DNA of 64,000 bases from Clostridia bacterium (GTDB taxonomy: Bacteria; Bacillota; Clostridia; Christensenellales; Borkfalkiaceae), in the NCBI GenBank assembly GCA_017399185.1, contig JAFQEA010000016.1:209264-273263 (forward strand), read 5' to 3'. Below the pieces are notes generated by a model. The model had not been told where the DNA came from. It searched no databases and saw only the letters and a program-made list of their open reading frames with translations. Positions 27,235 through 35,069 of the stretch are shown here, one piece after another. Every line of letters begins with the position of its first letter. The first letter of the stretch is position 1. The translations under genes and the position numbers were made by a program.

Positions 27235-27759
27235 ATGTCTAATTTAAACAACAATCAACCTATAGCTGAACAAGTTAAAACTAATGACGCAGTTGCAAAG
27301 CTTGACAGGATGCGTTATAATAAAAACAAGGCTGCTGCAAACCTTGCACTGTTATCAATCGTATTCAACGCTTTATATTTTGTTTGCGTTTATAAAACCG
27401 ACGTTGGTACTTATTTTTATAAAATAATGATAGGTGCTTCGGTTTTGTATAATCTCGTTTTCATGCTTATCGCATTTTTATCATCAGAAAGCGTTAAAAA
27501 CTATAAGCTTAATTTTGCAATCGTAATGCTCGTTTTGGGCGCGCTTCAGATTGTCAGGATTTTCTATATTCCGTTAAACGCTTTACGTGCAGTTCACGGT
27601 GAATCCACGGTTATTAATGCTGGTAAGTTTGCGCTTATGACCGTTTATTTGTCACTTTCAGCAGCGGCACTTTTTGCCGGCGGCGTAATCGGTATCATCC
27701 GCAGCAAAAAACTTAAAAACTTTCAACAAGCTATTGAAAGTGAAAAAGCTAACGCTTAA
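27235..27759 (+). CDS. Four-helix membrane protein of the sugar locus
   Basis: This 174-residue protein has a hydrophilic N-terminus of about 35 residues and four membrane segments (about 36-56, 62-84, 91-112 and 127-152). It ends in a Lys-rich tail. It starts 12 bp after its neighbour and ends 11 bp before the ATPase gene, so it is part of the same transcript. No known family was recognised. AAGGGGG lies 8 nt before the ATG. Confidence 0.6.
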   Translation: MSNLNNNQPIAEQVKTNDAVAKLDRMRYNKNKAAANLALLSIVFNALYFVCVYKTDVGTYFYKIMIGASVLYNLVFMLIAFLSSESVKNYKLNFAIVMLVLGALQIVRIFYIPLNALRAVHGESTVINAGKFALMTVYLSLSAAALFAGGVIGIIRSKKLKNFQQAIESEKANA

Positions 27760-27770
27760 AGGGGTTTTAT

Positions 27771-28832
27771 ATGGCTAATCTATCATTACAACATCTGGAT
27801 AAAATCTATGATAACAAGGTTCAAGCCGTATTTGACTTTAACCTTGACGTTAAAGACGGCGAATTTATCGTTTTGGTTGGCCCGTCGGGCTGTGGCAAGT
27901 CAACAACCTTACGTATGGTTGCGGGGCTTGAAGACATCACAAAAGGTCATCTTATTATCGACGGTAAGGACGTAACGCAAATGCCGCCTAAAAACCGTGA
28001 TATCGCAATGGTTTTCCAAAACTACGCGCTTTACGGGCATATGTCCGTTTACGAAAACATGGCGTTTTCATTAACCCTTGCTAAAGAAGATAAAAACGTT
28101 ATTCACCGCAAGGTTTTAGCGGCAGCTGAAATTTTAGGGCTTACCGACCAGCTTAACAAAAAGCCACGTCAATTATCTGGTGGTCAACGCCAACGTGTTG
28201 CAATGGGGCGTGCTATCGTTCGTAACCCAAAGGTTTTCTTGTTTGACGAGCCTTTATCCAACCTTGATGCTAAGCTCCGTGGCTCAACCCGTCGTGAGAT
28301 TATGTTATTACATAAACGCTTGAACGCAACCATTTTATACGTTACGCACGACCAGACCGAAGCTTTAACCCTTGCTGACAGAATCGTTTGTATGTCAATG
28401 GGGCACGTTCAACAAATCGGCACCCCGCTTGAGCTTTACGATACACCTGCAAATATCTTTGTTGCAAGCTTTATCGGGCTTCCGCCAATGAACTTCTTTG
28501 ATGTAACTGTTAACGCTGACGGCACGCTTTCTAATGCGGAATTCACAGTTCAATTATCTCAAGAAGAAAAAGCACTTTTATCTTCTTACGTCGGCAAGGA
28601 AATCGTTTTAGGCGTTCGCCCTGAAAATATCGTTCCGGGTGAAGCTGTCAAAGCAAACGTTATCAACGTTGAAAATTTAGGTCAAAATACGCTTGTTCAC
28701 TGCCATATCGGCAATAAGCGCGTAACCGCTAAGTTCCGCGACTGGTGTGAATACCAAACGGGTGCGGATATTTTGGTTGATTTTAAAACAAAACACTTCT
28801 TTGATAAAGAAACTACTAAGGCAATAAGGTAG
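27771..28832 (+). CDS. Sugar ABC transporter ATPase (MalK/UgpC type), copy 2
   Basis: This 353-residue paralogue of the ATPase at 19959 has all catalytic motifs: GPSGCGKST, FQNYALYGHM, LSGGQRQR, VFLFDEPLSNLD and THDQTEA. A TOBE-type C-terminal domain of about 100 residues follows. Two full ATPases with only one permease pair in the locus suggest either a heterodimeric motor, alternative motors, or a general energiser for other importers like MsmK. Short spacers tie it to the flanking small membrane protein genes (6 bp downstream). Confidence 0.95.
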   Translation: MANLSLQHLDKIYDNKVQAVFDFNLDVKDGEFIVLVGPSGCGKSTTLRMVAGLEDITKGHLIIDGKDVTQMPPKNRDIAMVFQNYALYGHMSVYENMAFSLTLAKEDKNVIHRKVLAAAEILGLTDQLNKKPRQLSGGQRQRVAMGRAIVRNPKVFLFDEPLSNLDAKLRGSTRREIMLLHKRLNATILYVTHDQTEALTLADRIVCMSMGHVQQIGTPLELYDTPANIFVASFIGLPPMNFFDVTVNADGTLSNAEFTVQLSQEEKALLSSYVGKEIVLGVRPENIVPGEAVKANVINVENLGQNTLVHCHIGNKRVTAKFRDWCEYQTGADILVDFKTKHFFDKETTKAIR

Positions 28833-28838
28833 GGCATT

Positions 28839-29411
28839 ATGGAAAAGAAAAATAAAGTAAGCTTTGGCGCAAGGCTAAAGGAATCCGGTAGAAAATTTGT
28901 GGTTTCGTTAAAGCGTAACCCACATATTATTCCGCTACTTATCTTTTTTGTGGCATACGTGCTTTACACGTTTAAGTTAACGCACATTTCAAAAACGACT
29001 GCTGCAATCAACGTTGCAAACATGGGTATGTTTGAATTTGTTATTATGCTTTTCTCACTTTTATCCTTTGTTTGTTATCTTAATGCTTTCCCTAAACGCA
29101 GTAAGCCAAATATCGTTATGATCGTTTTATTTGTAGTGATGTCAGTTTTGGTGCTTTTATCAAATATTGGCTATCAAAATTGCATTAAAACGGGTGTTGA
29201 AAAACACGAATCACACTTAACCGGTATCTTTGCTGAAAACATCACGTCGGCACAAAGCATGCTTAAGTGGCATATGGGTATTATGATTGCAGGGTTTGTT
29301 ATGCTTGCACTTTTACCGCTTTACTCAAGATTATTAAAGAAGATTAACACTTCTATTGAAATTGAATACAGCGAAAACGTTGGTGAAATTGAGCTTTCAA
29401 GCGAAGAATAA
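28839..29411 (+). CDS. Four-helix membrane protein of the sugar locus
   Basis: This 190-residue protein has a basic N-terminus of about 28 residues, four membrane segments (about 30-47, 60-83, 91-108 and 140-160) and an acidic C-terminal tail (ENVGEIELSSEE). It lies 6 bp downstream of the second ATPase. No family was recognised. A stem-loop terminator follows its stop codon, closing the transcript. Confidence 0.6.
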   Translation: MEKKNKVSFGARLKESGRKFVVSLKRNPHIIPLLIFFVAYVLYTFKLTHISKTTAAINVANMGMFEFVIMLFSLLSFVCYLNAFPKRSKPNIVMIVLFVVMSVLVLLSNIGYQNCIKTGVEKHESHLTGIFAENITSAQSMLKWHMGIMIAGFVMLALLPLYSRLLKKINTSIEIEYSENVGEIELSSEE

Positions 29412-29433
29412 TTTATCATTAACTTAAAATTAG

Positions 29434-29467
29434 GCGCAGAGATTTTTAAAAAACGTTTCTGCGCTTT
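29434..29467 (+). terminator. Terminator of the second sugar-locus gene group
   Basis: The stem GCGCAGA/TCTGCGC has an AT-rich loop and is followed by a moderate T-rich tract. Confidence 0.65.
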
Positions 29468-29504
29468 ACATTTTATCAAAAATAAAAATTCAAAAAAAGT
29501 AGGG

Positions 29505-29518
29505 CTATAAGCCCGTTA
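29505..29518 (+). repeat. Dispersed motif copy, CTATAAGCCCGTTA
   Basis: Intergenic, flanked by AAAAAAAGTAGGG and TCGGCAC. It is the first copy after about 10.5 kb without one. Confidence 0.75.
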
Positions 29519-29528
29519 TCGGCACAAA

Positions 29529-30164
29529 ATGAGTAAAAAACCCAAATACAGTCCCAACGAAAATTTAAAAAAATACGTCAAAAAGGACGATAGCTATAAA
29601 CAAGGCTACACGCTCCATAAAGACGCGATTGACGCGCTTGTTACTGCAAATAAAGAAAATACGCCCAAGGTTGACGAGAACGAAATCAAGGCATATAAGC
29701 ACGATAAGTTTGAAAAAATCCCAGTATGGCTTAAAGCACTTTTTGTTAAGTTCTGGTTCAACGGTGCGGTTTGCTTCTTTTTTATATGGGGCCTAGGTAT
29801 GTATATCACCGGGTTTTGGGATTTGGTTTTGGTCACGGGCCTTGCGATGGGTGCGGTAACAGACATACTTGTTAACAACCTTTTCTTCTTTTTTGGGGAC
29901 GAAAAATACAAAAAATGGATGCTTATCCCCGTCAAAAAGTTCTGGACGCTTTTCGTTTACCTGATATACTCTTGTGTGGTAATGGTTGTCGTTGTTTACT
30001 TTTATGAAGGCGTTAACCTATTGTTTAACCCCCAAAACACCGGCTTTAACGTTGAGCCTATCACCTTTGGGCTTATCTATCTTGCGGTTGACCTTATTTT
30101 TGTATGGCTTAAAAACCTTGTCGTTAAAATAATCAACGACGCGCGTGAAAAAGCCGCACTATAA
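29529..30164 (+). CDS. Membrane protein of unknown function
   Basis: This 211-residue protein has a hydrophilic, Lys/Asp-rich N-terminus of about 65 residues, then four membrane segments (about 72-95, 99-120, 137-160 and 176-197). The segment KIPVWLKALFVKFWFNGAVC joins the soluble and membrane parts. I do not recognise its family. It lies after the terminator of the sugar locus and after a dispersed-motif copy, so it is probably a separate unit although on the same strand. Confidence 0.6.
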   Translation: MSKKPKYSPNENLKKYVKKDDSYKQGYTLHKDAIDALVTANKENTPKVDENEIKAYKHDKFEKIPVWLKALFVKFWFNGAVCFFFIWGLGMYITGFWDLVLVTGLAMGAVTDILVNNLFFFFGDEKYKKWMLIPVKKFWTLFVYLIYSCVVMVVVVYFYEGVNLLFNPQNTGFNVEPITFGLIYLAVDLIFVWLKNLVVKIINDAREKAAL

Positions 30165-30179
30165 TTTGCTAAATGGTGC

Positions 30180-30193
30180 CATTAAGCCGATAA
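30180..30193 (+). repeat. Degenerate dispersed motif, CATTAAGCCGATAA
   Basis: Three mismatches to CTATAAGCCGATTA but in the usual position after a stop codon. Counted as a weak copy. Confidence 0.4.
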
Positions 30194-30291
30194 TCGCATT
30201 AAAATACTTGCAAAAAATCAAAGATTTTGATAAAATTTTATAAAATAAACAAACTAATTTTGCCGCGCTTTTGCGGCTATAAGGAGACGTT

Positions 30292-30486
30292 ATGGAAAAA
30301 ATCACGAAGGACACACTTATTTCTGAACTTTTACAGTACAATGAAAACGCAGCTGAAATTTTATTCAGACACGGTATGCACTGCTTGGGCTGCGCTATTG
30401 CACACCAGGAAACAATCGAACAAGCAACAAACGCTCACGGCGAAGACCTTGAACAACTTTTAAACGAGCTTAACGGTTTAGCATAA
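30292..30486 (+). CDS. DUF1858 redox-disulfide domain protein
   Basis: This is a stand-alone 64-residue protein matching the DUF1858 / hybrid-cluster-protein-associated redox disulfide family. Its motif GMHCLGC near residues 24-30 carries the two cysteines expected to form the redox disulfide or bind a cofactor. The predicted fold is small and helical, and it is cytoplasmic with no signal. An AAGGAG site precedes the ATG by about 6 nt. A hybrid cluster protein gene is not nearby, so the redox partner is unknown. Confidence 0.88.
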   Translation: MEKITKDTLISELLQYNENAAEILFRHGMHCLGCAIAHQETIEQATNAHGEDLEQLLNELNGLA

Positions 30487-30552
30487 TTTTAGCTTTTTTT
30501 GTTGGTTTTATGGATAAATTTGCCATTTAATCACCAATTTGGGCTTAAGTGT

Positions 30553-30581
30553 TTGACATAAGTTAAAATTTAGTTTAGAAT
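30553..30581 (+). promoter_or_regulatory. Promoter of the cyclophilin-like lipoprotein
   Basis: TTGACA (30553-30558) and TAGAAT (30576-30581) are separated by 17 nt. Confidence 0.8.
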
Positions 30582-30635
30582 AAACTACAGCAATAAAGTA
30601 TAATATTAAGACAAGCTATCTTGTCGGAGGACGTA

Positions 30636-31523
30636 ATGAAAAGAACATTAGTTAAGATTATGGCGCTTACTTTAGCGCTCGTAACCATTTTCGCTTTTAC
30701 CGCTTGTAAGAAGGAAATCAAAAACGGCAGCCAAATTCAACGCATGAAGGTTGAGCTTTCTTACCAAGACGCTGCTGGCGAAGAAGTTATCACCACAATC
30801 GTTGGTTTGGAATTATATTTAAACTTCGCACCGGAAACAGTTGCACACTTTATCGCACTTTGCGAAGAAGGTTACTATAACAACGTTTGCGTAAGTAACG
30901 TAAGCGACAAGTGGCTTGAATTCGGCGGCTACAAGTATGACGCTGACGGCAATTTTGTTGAAAACGCTTATACAAAACAACCAATCAACGGCGAATTTGC
31001 TAAAAACGGTTGGATTGGTAACAAGCTTTCAGTTACACAAGGCTCACTTATTTTAAAGCGTGACTATGATGACGGCGAATCATCAAAATACAACACCGCA
31101 AAAGGCACGGTTATCGTTTGCTTATCTTCAGGTGCTGCAAGTACCTTCTCAAGCGACAGATACTGCGTTTTCGGTATGGTTACCAGTGACGACGCTAACG
31201 CTGAAGCTGCAACCGACGTTGAAAAGAAATCAAGCATTGCTAAACTTTCATCACTTGCAAGCTTTGCTCAACAAGAAGTTAACGGCAATAAGGTTACCAC
31301 TTGGTTCTATGAAGGCGATAACGAACAGTACAAGAACCAATTCATCACCAAATGGATTGATGAAGACGGCGAAACACATTATAGCCACAGCGCTTCAACA
31401 GAAGGCGAAGAAATGACGTCTGAACAGGTTGAAGATTTCTTGGACCTTTACGGTGAAGAAACAAAATCTTTCCTTGTTGTACCTTATACACAAATCGTAA
31501 TTAAGTCAATCACAAAAGCTTAA
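30636..31523 (+). CDS. Cyclophilin-type peptidyl-prolyl isomerase lipoprotein
   Basis: This 295-residue exported lipoprotein has a signal peptide ending in a lipobox with Cys near residue 22 (FAFTAC). The mature part is a cyclophilin-like domain: LNFAPETVAHFIALCEEGYY is the canonical N-terminal strand-helix, and later QGSLILKRD and SSDRYCVFGMV resemble the active-site strands. The usual Arg of FHRV is not obvious (VSNVSDKWLEFGGY), so activity may be reduced. The ATG at 30636 follows GGAGG; an upstream in-frame TTG is ignored. It probably helps fold surface proteins. Confidence 0.8.
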   Translation: MKRTLVKIMALTLALVTIFAFTACKKEIKNGSQIQRMKVELSYQDAAGEEVITTIVGLELYLNFAPETVAHFIALCEEGYYNNVCVSNVSDKWLEFGGYKYDADGNFVENAYTKQPINGEFAKNGWIGNKLSVTQGSLILKRDYDDGESSKYNTAKGTVIVCLSSGAASTFSSDRYCVFGMVTSDDANAEAATDVEKKSSIAKLSSLASFAQQEVNGNKVTTWFYEGDNEQYKNQFITKWIDEDGETHYSHSASTEGEEMTSEQVEDFLDLYGEETKSFLVVPYTQIVIKSITKA

Positions 31524-31541
31524 TTTATCAAAAACAAAACA

Positions 31542-31580
31542 CCCCCTAAAAGCGCGTTTAACGGCTTATAGGGGGCTTTT
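31542..31580 (+). terminator. Terminator of the cyclophilin-like gene
   Basis: The stem CCCCCTA/TAGGGGG is followed by a CTTTTT tract. The hairpin contains a reverse copy of the dispersed motif. Confidence 0.75.
31558..31571 (-). repeat. Dispersed motif copy, CTATAAGCCGTTAA
   Basis: Reversed, within the preceding terminator. Minus-strand flank AAAAAGCCCC. Confidence 0.65.
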
Positions 31581-31602
31581 TATATTGTTTTAGTATTCAT
31601 AC

Positions 31603-31634
31603 AAACAAAAAAGCCGCTTTACAAAAGCGGCTTA
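31603..31634 (-). terminator. fba terminator
   Basis: On the minus strand, GCCGCTTT pairs with AAAGCGGC and is followed by TTTTTT, 13 bp after the fba stop. Confidence 0.85.
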
Positions 31635-31646
31635 AATTTTTAATAA

Positions 31647-32621
31647 TTATTTGCAGATGTCAGCTTTGCCTGCGCAACCTAAAACGTCAATTAATTTGTG
31701 GCGTACAACTTCCTTGATGTTAGCGCGTGCAGGTTTTAAGTATTCGCGTGGGTCAAATTTTGAAGGTTGTTCGTTAAAGAACTTTCTGATTGTGCCTGTC
31801 ATAGCAAGTCTTAAGTCAGAGTCGATATTAATCTTACAAACTGAAAGTCTTGCAGCGTGGCGGAGTTCTTCTTCCGGCACACCGATAGCGTTTGGCATTT
31901 GACCGCCGTTTTCGTTAACCATCTTAACGTATTCTTGTGGAACTGAAGATGAGCCGTGTAAAACGATTGGGAAGTTTGGTAATCTTCTTGAAACTTCTTC
32001 TAAAATGTCAAAGCGGAGTGCAGGTGGAACTAAAATACCTTTTTCGTTAACCGTGCATTGTTCAGGTTTGAACTTATATGCACCGTGTGACGTACCGATT
32101 GCGATTGCAAGTGAGTCAACGCCCGTGTATTTAACGAATTCTTCAACTTCTTCCGGGCGGGTATAAGAACCAACTTCGTGGCTGACTTCGTCTTCGATAC
32201 CTGCTAAAGTACCAAGCTCACCTTCAACGGTTACACCAAACTTGTGTGCGTAATCAACAACCTTTTTGGTGATTTCCATGTTTTCTTTAAATGAGTGTGA
32301 AGACCCGTCAATCATAACGGATGTGAAGCCGCCGTCAATGCAAGCCTTGCAGGTTTCAAAGTCTGGGCCGTGGTCAAGGTGCAATGCGATTGGGATTTCA
32401 GGACATTCAATAGCAGCAGCTTCTACAAGCTTAACAAGGTAAGTGTGGTTAGCGTAAGCCCTTGCGCCCTTTGATACCTGTAAAATAACAGGTGCTTTTT
32501 CTTCTTTACAAGCTTCGGTGATTGCTTGAACGATTTCCATGTTGTTTACGTTGAAAGCGCCGATAGCAAAGCCGTGCTTATAAGCTTGTTCAAACATTTT
32601 TTTCGTGTTAACTAAAGCCAT
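31647..32621 (-). CDS. fba: Class II fructose-bisphosphate aldolase
   Basis: This zinc-dependent glycolytic aldolase has 324 residues. It carries the metal-binding HLDHG, then GFTSVMIDGSS, the EGELG motif with catalytic Glu, GTSHGAYK, and the second metal-site region VLHGSSSVP. The C-terminal NIDSDLR region is typical. The start is at 32621, after GGAGATATT; a longer frame upstream runs through the promoter and is not conserved. It is monocistronic with its own promoter and terminator. Codon use is of the highly expressed type. Confidence 0.97.
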   Translation of the reverse strand: MALVNTKKMFEQAYKHGFAIGAFNVNNMEIVQAITEACKEEKAPVILQVSKGARAYANHTYLVKLVEAAAIECPEIPIALHLDHGPDFETCKACIDGGFTSVMIDGSSHSFKENMEITKKVVDYAHKFGVTVEGELGTLAGIEDEVSHEVGSYTRPEEVEEFVKYTGVDSLAIAIGTSHGAYKFKPEQCTVNEKGILVPPALRFDILEEVSRRLPNFPIVLHGSSSVPQEYVKMVNENGGQMPNAIGVPEEELRHAARLSVCKINIDSDLRLAMTGTIRKFFNEQPSKFDPREYLKPARANIKEVVRHKLIDVLGCAGKADICK

Positions 32622-32649
32622 AATAATATCTCCGATTGCTTTTTTTACT

Positions 32650-32678
32650 ATTATACACCAAATTAAAAGCGTTTGCAA
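32650..32678 (-). promoter_or_regulatory. fba promoter
   Basis: On the minus strand, TTGCAA and TATAAT are separated by 17 nt, about 28 bp before the start codon. Confidence 0.82.
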
Positions 32679-32772
32679 TTTTTTAAGCCCCAAATTTGGC
32701 TTAAACGGGCTTTTTTGAAAATAAAGATTGCTTGCCGCGCCACAAAAGGGGCAAAAATTGATGTGAAAATTA

Positions 32773-32801
32773 TTTACAAAGGTCAAAAAATAGTGTATAA
32801 T
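32773..32801 (+). promoter_or_regulatory. Promoter of the leader RNA / TM1266-like operon
   Basis: TTTACA (32773-32778) and TATAAT (32796-32801) are separated by 17 nt. The expected transcript begins near 32808, about 185 nt before the first ATG. Confidence 0.82.
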
Positions 32802-32805
32802 ATAG

Positions 32806-32953
32806 AAAACTGTATTGATGATGCGTTCGGAGAGTAAGTTTTGTCATAACCAAATAAACGCCAACTGCCCTTGTTAAAGGCCTTACCTTTTGCAAAGCCG
32901 GTTGCTATATTTTGATAGGACAATTCCGCTTTCTTAACGAAGGCGGTTTTTTA
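32806..32953 (+). ncRNA. Unassigned structured leader RNA with terminator
   Basis: Between a consensus promoter and the 32992 gene lies a ~145-nt leader with no open frame. It contains pairable blocks: GCGTT with AACGC (32823 and 32837), GTAAG with CTTAC (32834 and 32882), and CCTT/AAGG around 32869-32880. It ends in an intrinsic terminator (CCGCTTTC/GAAGGCGG, then TTTTTT, 32926-32953). This is the layout of a cis-regulatory attenuator. I compared it by eye with THF, TPP, ZTP, c-di-GMP, fluoride and glutamine motifs and found no convincing match. Confidence 0.6.
32926..32953 (+). terminator. Leader terminator
   Basis: 8-bp stem with one G-U pair, 5-nt loop and six T residues. It lies upstream of the TM1266-like gene, so readthrough is required for expression. 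Confidence 0.8.
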
Positions 32954-32991
32954 TTTACAATTTATTTAACATAAAAGTAACGGGGGATTAT

Positions 32992-33237
32992 ATGAAGTTA
33001 GGCGTAATTGGCATAATTATTGAAAGAAACAAAGAAGTTGTTGGTCGTGTACAAAGTCTTTTATCAGATAACGCAGCCCTTATTTTGGGGCGTATGGGTG
33101 TGCCTGACCATGAGCGCGGCATAAACGTAATAAGCGTTATCGTGCGCGGTACTAACGAGCAGATTTCTGCCTTAACAGGCAAGCTTGGTCGGCTTGAAAA
33201 CGTTAAGGTCAAGTCAGCGGTAACAGATTCCGAATAG
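32992..33237 (+). CDS. TM1266-like iron-only hydrogenase system putative regulator
   Basis: This 81-residue protein matches the TM1266 family, a small ferredoxin-like (ACT/NikR C-terminal-like) fold often found with [FeFe]-hydrogenase maturation genes. The conserved parts are NKEVVGRVQSLLSDNAALI, RMGVPDHERGINVISVIV and ALTGKLGRL. It lacks a DNA-binding domain, so it may sense a ligand. CGGGGG lies 8 nt before the ATG. Here it is not next to hydrogenase genes but precedes a NitT/TauT-type ABC importer by 70 bp, which is unusual context. Confidence 0.85.
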   Translation: MKLGVIGIIIERNKEVVGRVQSLLSDNAALILGRMGVPDHERGINVISVIVRGTNEQISALTGKLGRLENVKVKSAVTDSE

Positions 33238-33285
33238 GAAAATACAGGGCGATATTAAAGCCCTTAAAATTATAAAAAATAAAGA

Positions 33286-33299
33286 TAATCGACATATAG
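33286..33299 (-). repeat. Dispersed motif copy, CTATATGTCGATTA
   Basis: Reversed, directly overlapping the ribosome site region of the 33308 gene. One mismatch. Confidence 0.65.
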
Positions 33300-33307
33300 G
33301 AGAGTTT

Positions 33308-34303
33308 ATGAAGAAATTATTTGCACTTTTATTGGCTTTAGTTTTATCACTATCATTAGCCCTTGTCGGATGTAACGACAATTCTGGTACAAGCGGCACA
33401 CAATCAAAAAACACGATTAAAGTCGTTACGCCAGACGGCGCGCCAACCCTTGCAATTTACGAGCTTATGCACAGCGTAACTAACCTTGACGGCCATCCTA
33501 TTACTTATAAAATAGTAAGCGACGCGCAAGCTGTAAACGCGGCTATTTTATCGGGCGAAGCAGATATTGCCGTTATGCCAACCAACGTTGCGGCAAAGCT
33601 ATATAATAACGGCGTTGATATCAAGCTTTTATCAGTAAACGTTTTCGGCGTTTTATATATGATTGGCGCTGAAGCTTTATCAAGCCCAAGTGACCTTGTC
33701 GGTAAGGTTGTTGCACTCACAGGACAGGCAGGTACGCCTGACATTACCTTAAGGCTTATTTTAGACCGTAACAACATTGAATACGTTGAAAGCGAAACTG
33801 CTGTTGATGGTAAGGTTGCGTTAAGATATTTTTCGGGCGGTCCTGACGTTATCGCCCAGCTTAAAACGGGCAAGGCAGACTACGGCGTTTTAGGTGAACC
33901 TGCGGTAACGGGTGCGCTTTTAAAAACGGGCGGTCAAATCGTTATGAACCTTCAGGACGTTTGGGAAAGCTATATCGGTGAAGACACATTTACCCAAGCG
34001 GGCATTGTTGTAAAAAGCAGCGTTTATAACGATAACGGGCTTATAGCCGCACTTAATGAAAAATTAACAAGCAATTTAACTTACGTTTACGATAACGCGT
34101 CAACCATTAAGGATACTTTTGCTAGGTACGAAAGCTCAATCGCGATTAACTTTACAAGCGAAGTTTTGAACCGTTGCAATCTCCGTCATGAGACAGCAAG
34201 CCAGATAAAGGCTAAACTTGAGCTTTACTATCAGGCGATTTTAGATTATGACGCAAAGTTTATCGGTGGAAAGCTTCCCGACGACGGATTCTATTTAATG
34301 TAA
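33308..34303 (+). CDS. NitT/TauT-type ABC substrate-binding lipoprotein
   Basis: This 331-residue receptor has a signal peptide ending in a lipobox, Cys near residue 22 (LALVGC), and a Ser/Gly linker. The fold matches the NMT1/SsuA/TauA group: KVVTPDGAPTLAIYELM, GEADIAVMPTNVAAKLY, and GGPDVIAQLKTGKADYGVLGEPAV. Ligands in this group include aliphatic sulfonates, nitrate, taurine and thiamine pyrimidine precursor; the specific ligand cannot be read here. The permease gene follows at 4 bp and an ATPase next, forming a complete importer. Confidence 0.9.
   Translation: MKKLFALLLALVLSLSLALVGCNDNSGTSGTQSKNTIKVVTPDGAPTLAIYELMHSVTNLDGHPITYKIVSDAQAVNAAILSGEADIAVMPTNVAAKLYNNGVDIKLLSVNVFGVLYMIGAEALSSPSDLVGKVVALTGQAGTPDITLRLILDRNNIEYVESETAVDGKVALRYFSGGPDVIAQLKTGKADYGVLGEPAVTGALLKTGGQIVMNLQDVWESYIGEDTFTQAGIVVKSSVYNDNGLIAALNEKLTSNLTYVYDNASTIKDTFARYESSIAINFTSEVLNRCNLRHETASQIKAKLELYYQAILDYDAKFIGGKLPDDGFYLM
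34033..34046 (-). repeat. Dispersed motif copy, CTATAAGCCCGTTA
   Basis: Inside the NitT/TauT receptor gene, antisense, at the codons for Asn-Gly-Leu-Ile-Ala. Confidence 0.65.
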
Positions 34304-34307
34304 TAAA

Positions 34308-35069
34308 ATGAACAAAGTATTTACAAAGCTTGCGCCGTTTATTGCAATAGTTATAGTTATTGGGGCGTGGCATATTATTGCCGTTTGCATGGGCATACCC
34401 ATTATCGTGCCCACGCCTGCGGATACAATTACAAAAATGCTTGAAGTCTTCACGACTTCAGCCTTTTTAAGGGGCGTTGCCAATAGCTTGTTAAGGGCAT
34501 TTTTGTCCTTTAGTATTGCTTTTTTATTGGCAACCGCGCTTGCGCTTTTATCAAGCCTGTCAGACTTTTTTGATAGATTTTTCTATCCCATTGTAGTGCT
34601 TGTACGCGCAACGCCAACCATGAGTATAATCTTTTTATGCCTTATATGGTTTTCGTCAAAAATAAGCCCTATGATTGTTGCAACGGCGGTTATATTCCCC
34701 ACGATGTACGCTTCAATCTTAACGGCGATAAAATCTTGCGATAAAAAGCTTTTGGAAATGTCAGCCGTGTATAACGTGCCGACAAAGGTTAAGGTATTTA
34801 AGCTTTATCTGCCCTACGTTAGCGATAAGATTTTTTCCGATGCGGTAAACGCGCTTTCCTTAAACTTAAAGCTTATCGTTGCGGCTGAAGCTTTAGCTGC
34901 AACGGCAAACAGCTTAGGAAGGCTTATGCAAAACGCCAAGGCAAATTTAGAGACGGCAACCTTGTTTGCATACACGGTGGCTGCAATAATTTTAAGCTAT
35001 CTTTTAGAAGTTTTGTTAAAGCTTTTAAGACGCTTATTCAGGAGATTAAAATATGCCAAAGCTAATTAA
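34308..35069 (+). CDS. NitT/TauT-type ABC permease
   Basis: This 253-residue integral membrane protein of the SsuC/TauC/ThiX group has about six membrane segments. The early segment PIIVPTPADTITKMLEVF is the typical start, and the EAA loop reads LEMSAVYNVPTKVKVFKLYL near residue 147. The C-terminus is highly basic (KLLRRLFRRLKYAKAN). Its 3' end overlaps the ATPase gene by 17 bp, indicating translational coupling. Confidence 0.92.
   Translation: MNKVFTKLAPFIAIVIVIGAWHIIAVCMGIPIIVPTPADTITKMLEVFTTSAFLRGVANSLLRAFLSFSIAFLLATALALLSSLSDFFDRFFYPIVVLVRATPTMSIIFLCLIWFSSKISPMIVATAVIFPTMYASILTAIKSCDKKLLEMSAVYNVPTKVKVFKLYLPYVSDKIFSDAVNALSLNLKLIVAAEALAATANSLGRLMQNAKANLETATLFAYTVAAIILSYLLEVLLKLLRRLFRRLKYAKAN

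Noticed and set aside
32821..32955. THF riboswitch in the leader RNA
   Set aside because: Only GGAGAGTA resembles that class; the conserved core and the closing CCGCTCC arm are missing.
33240..33307. TPP riboswitch before the NitT/TauT-type receptor
   Set aside because: The 70-bp spacer is too short and lacks the CUGAGA and ACCUGAUC-type elements.
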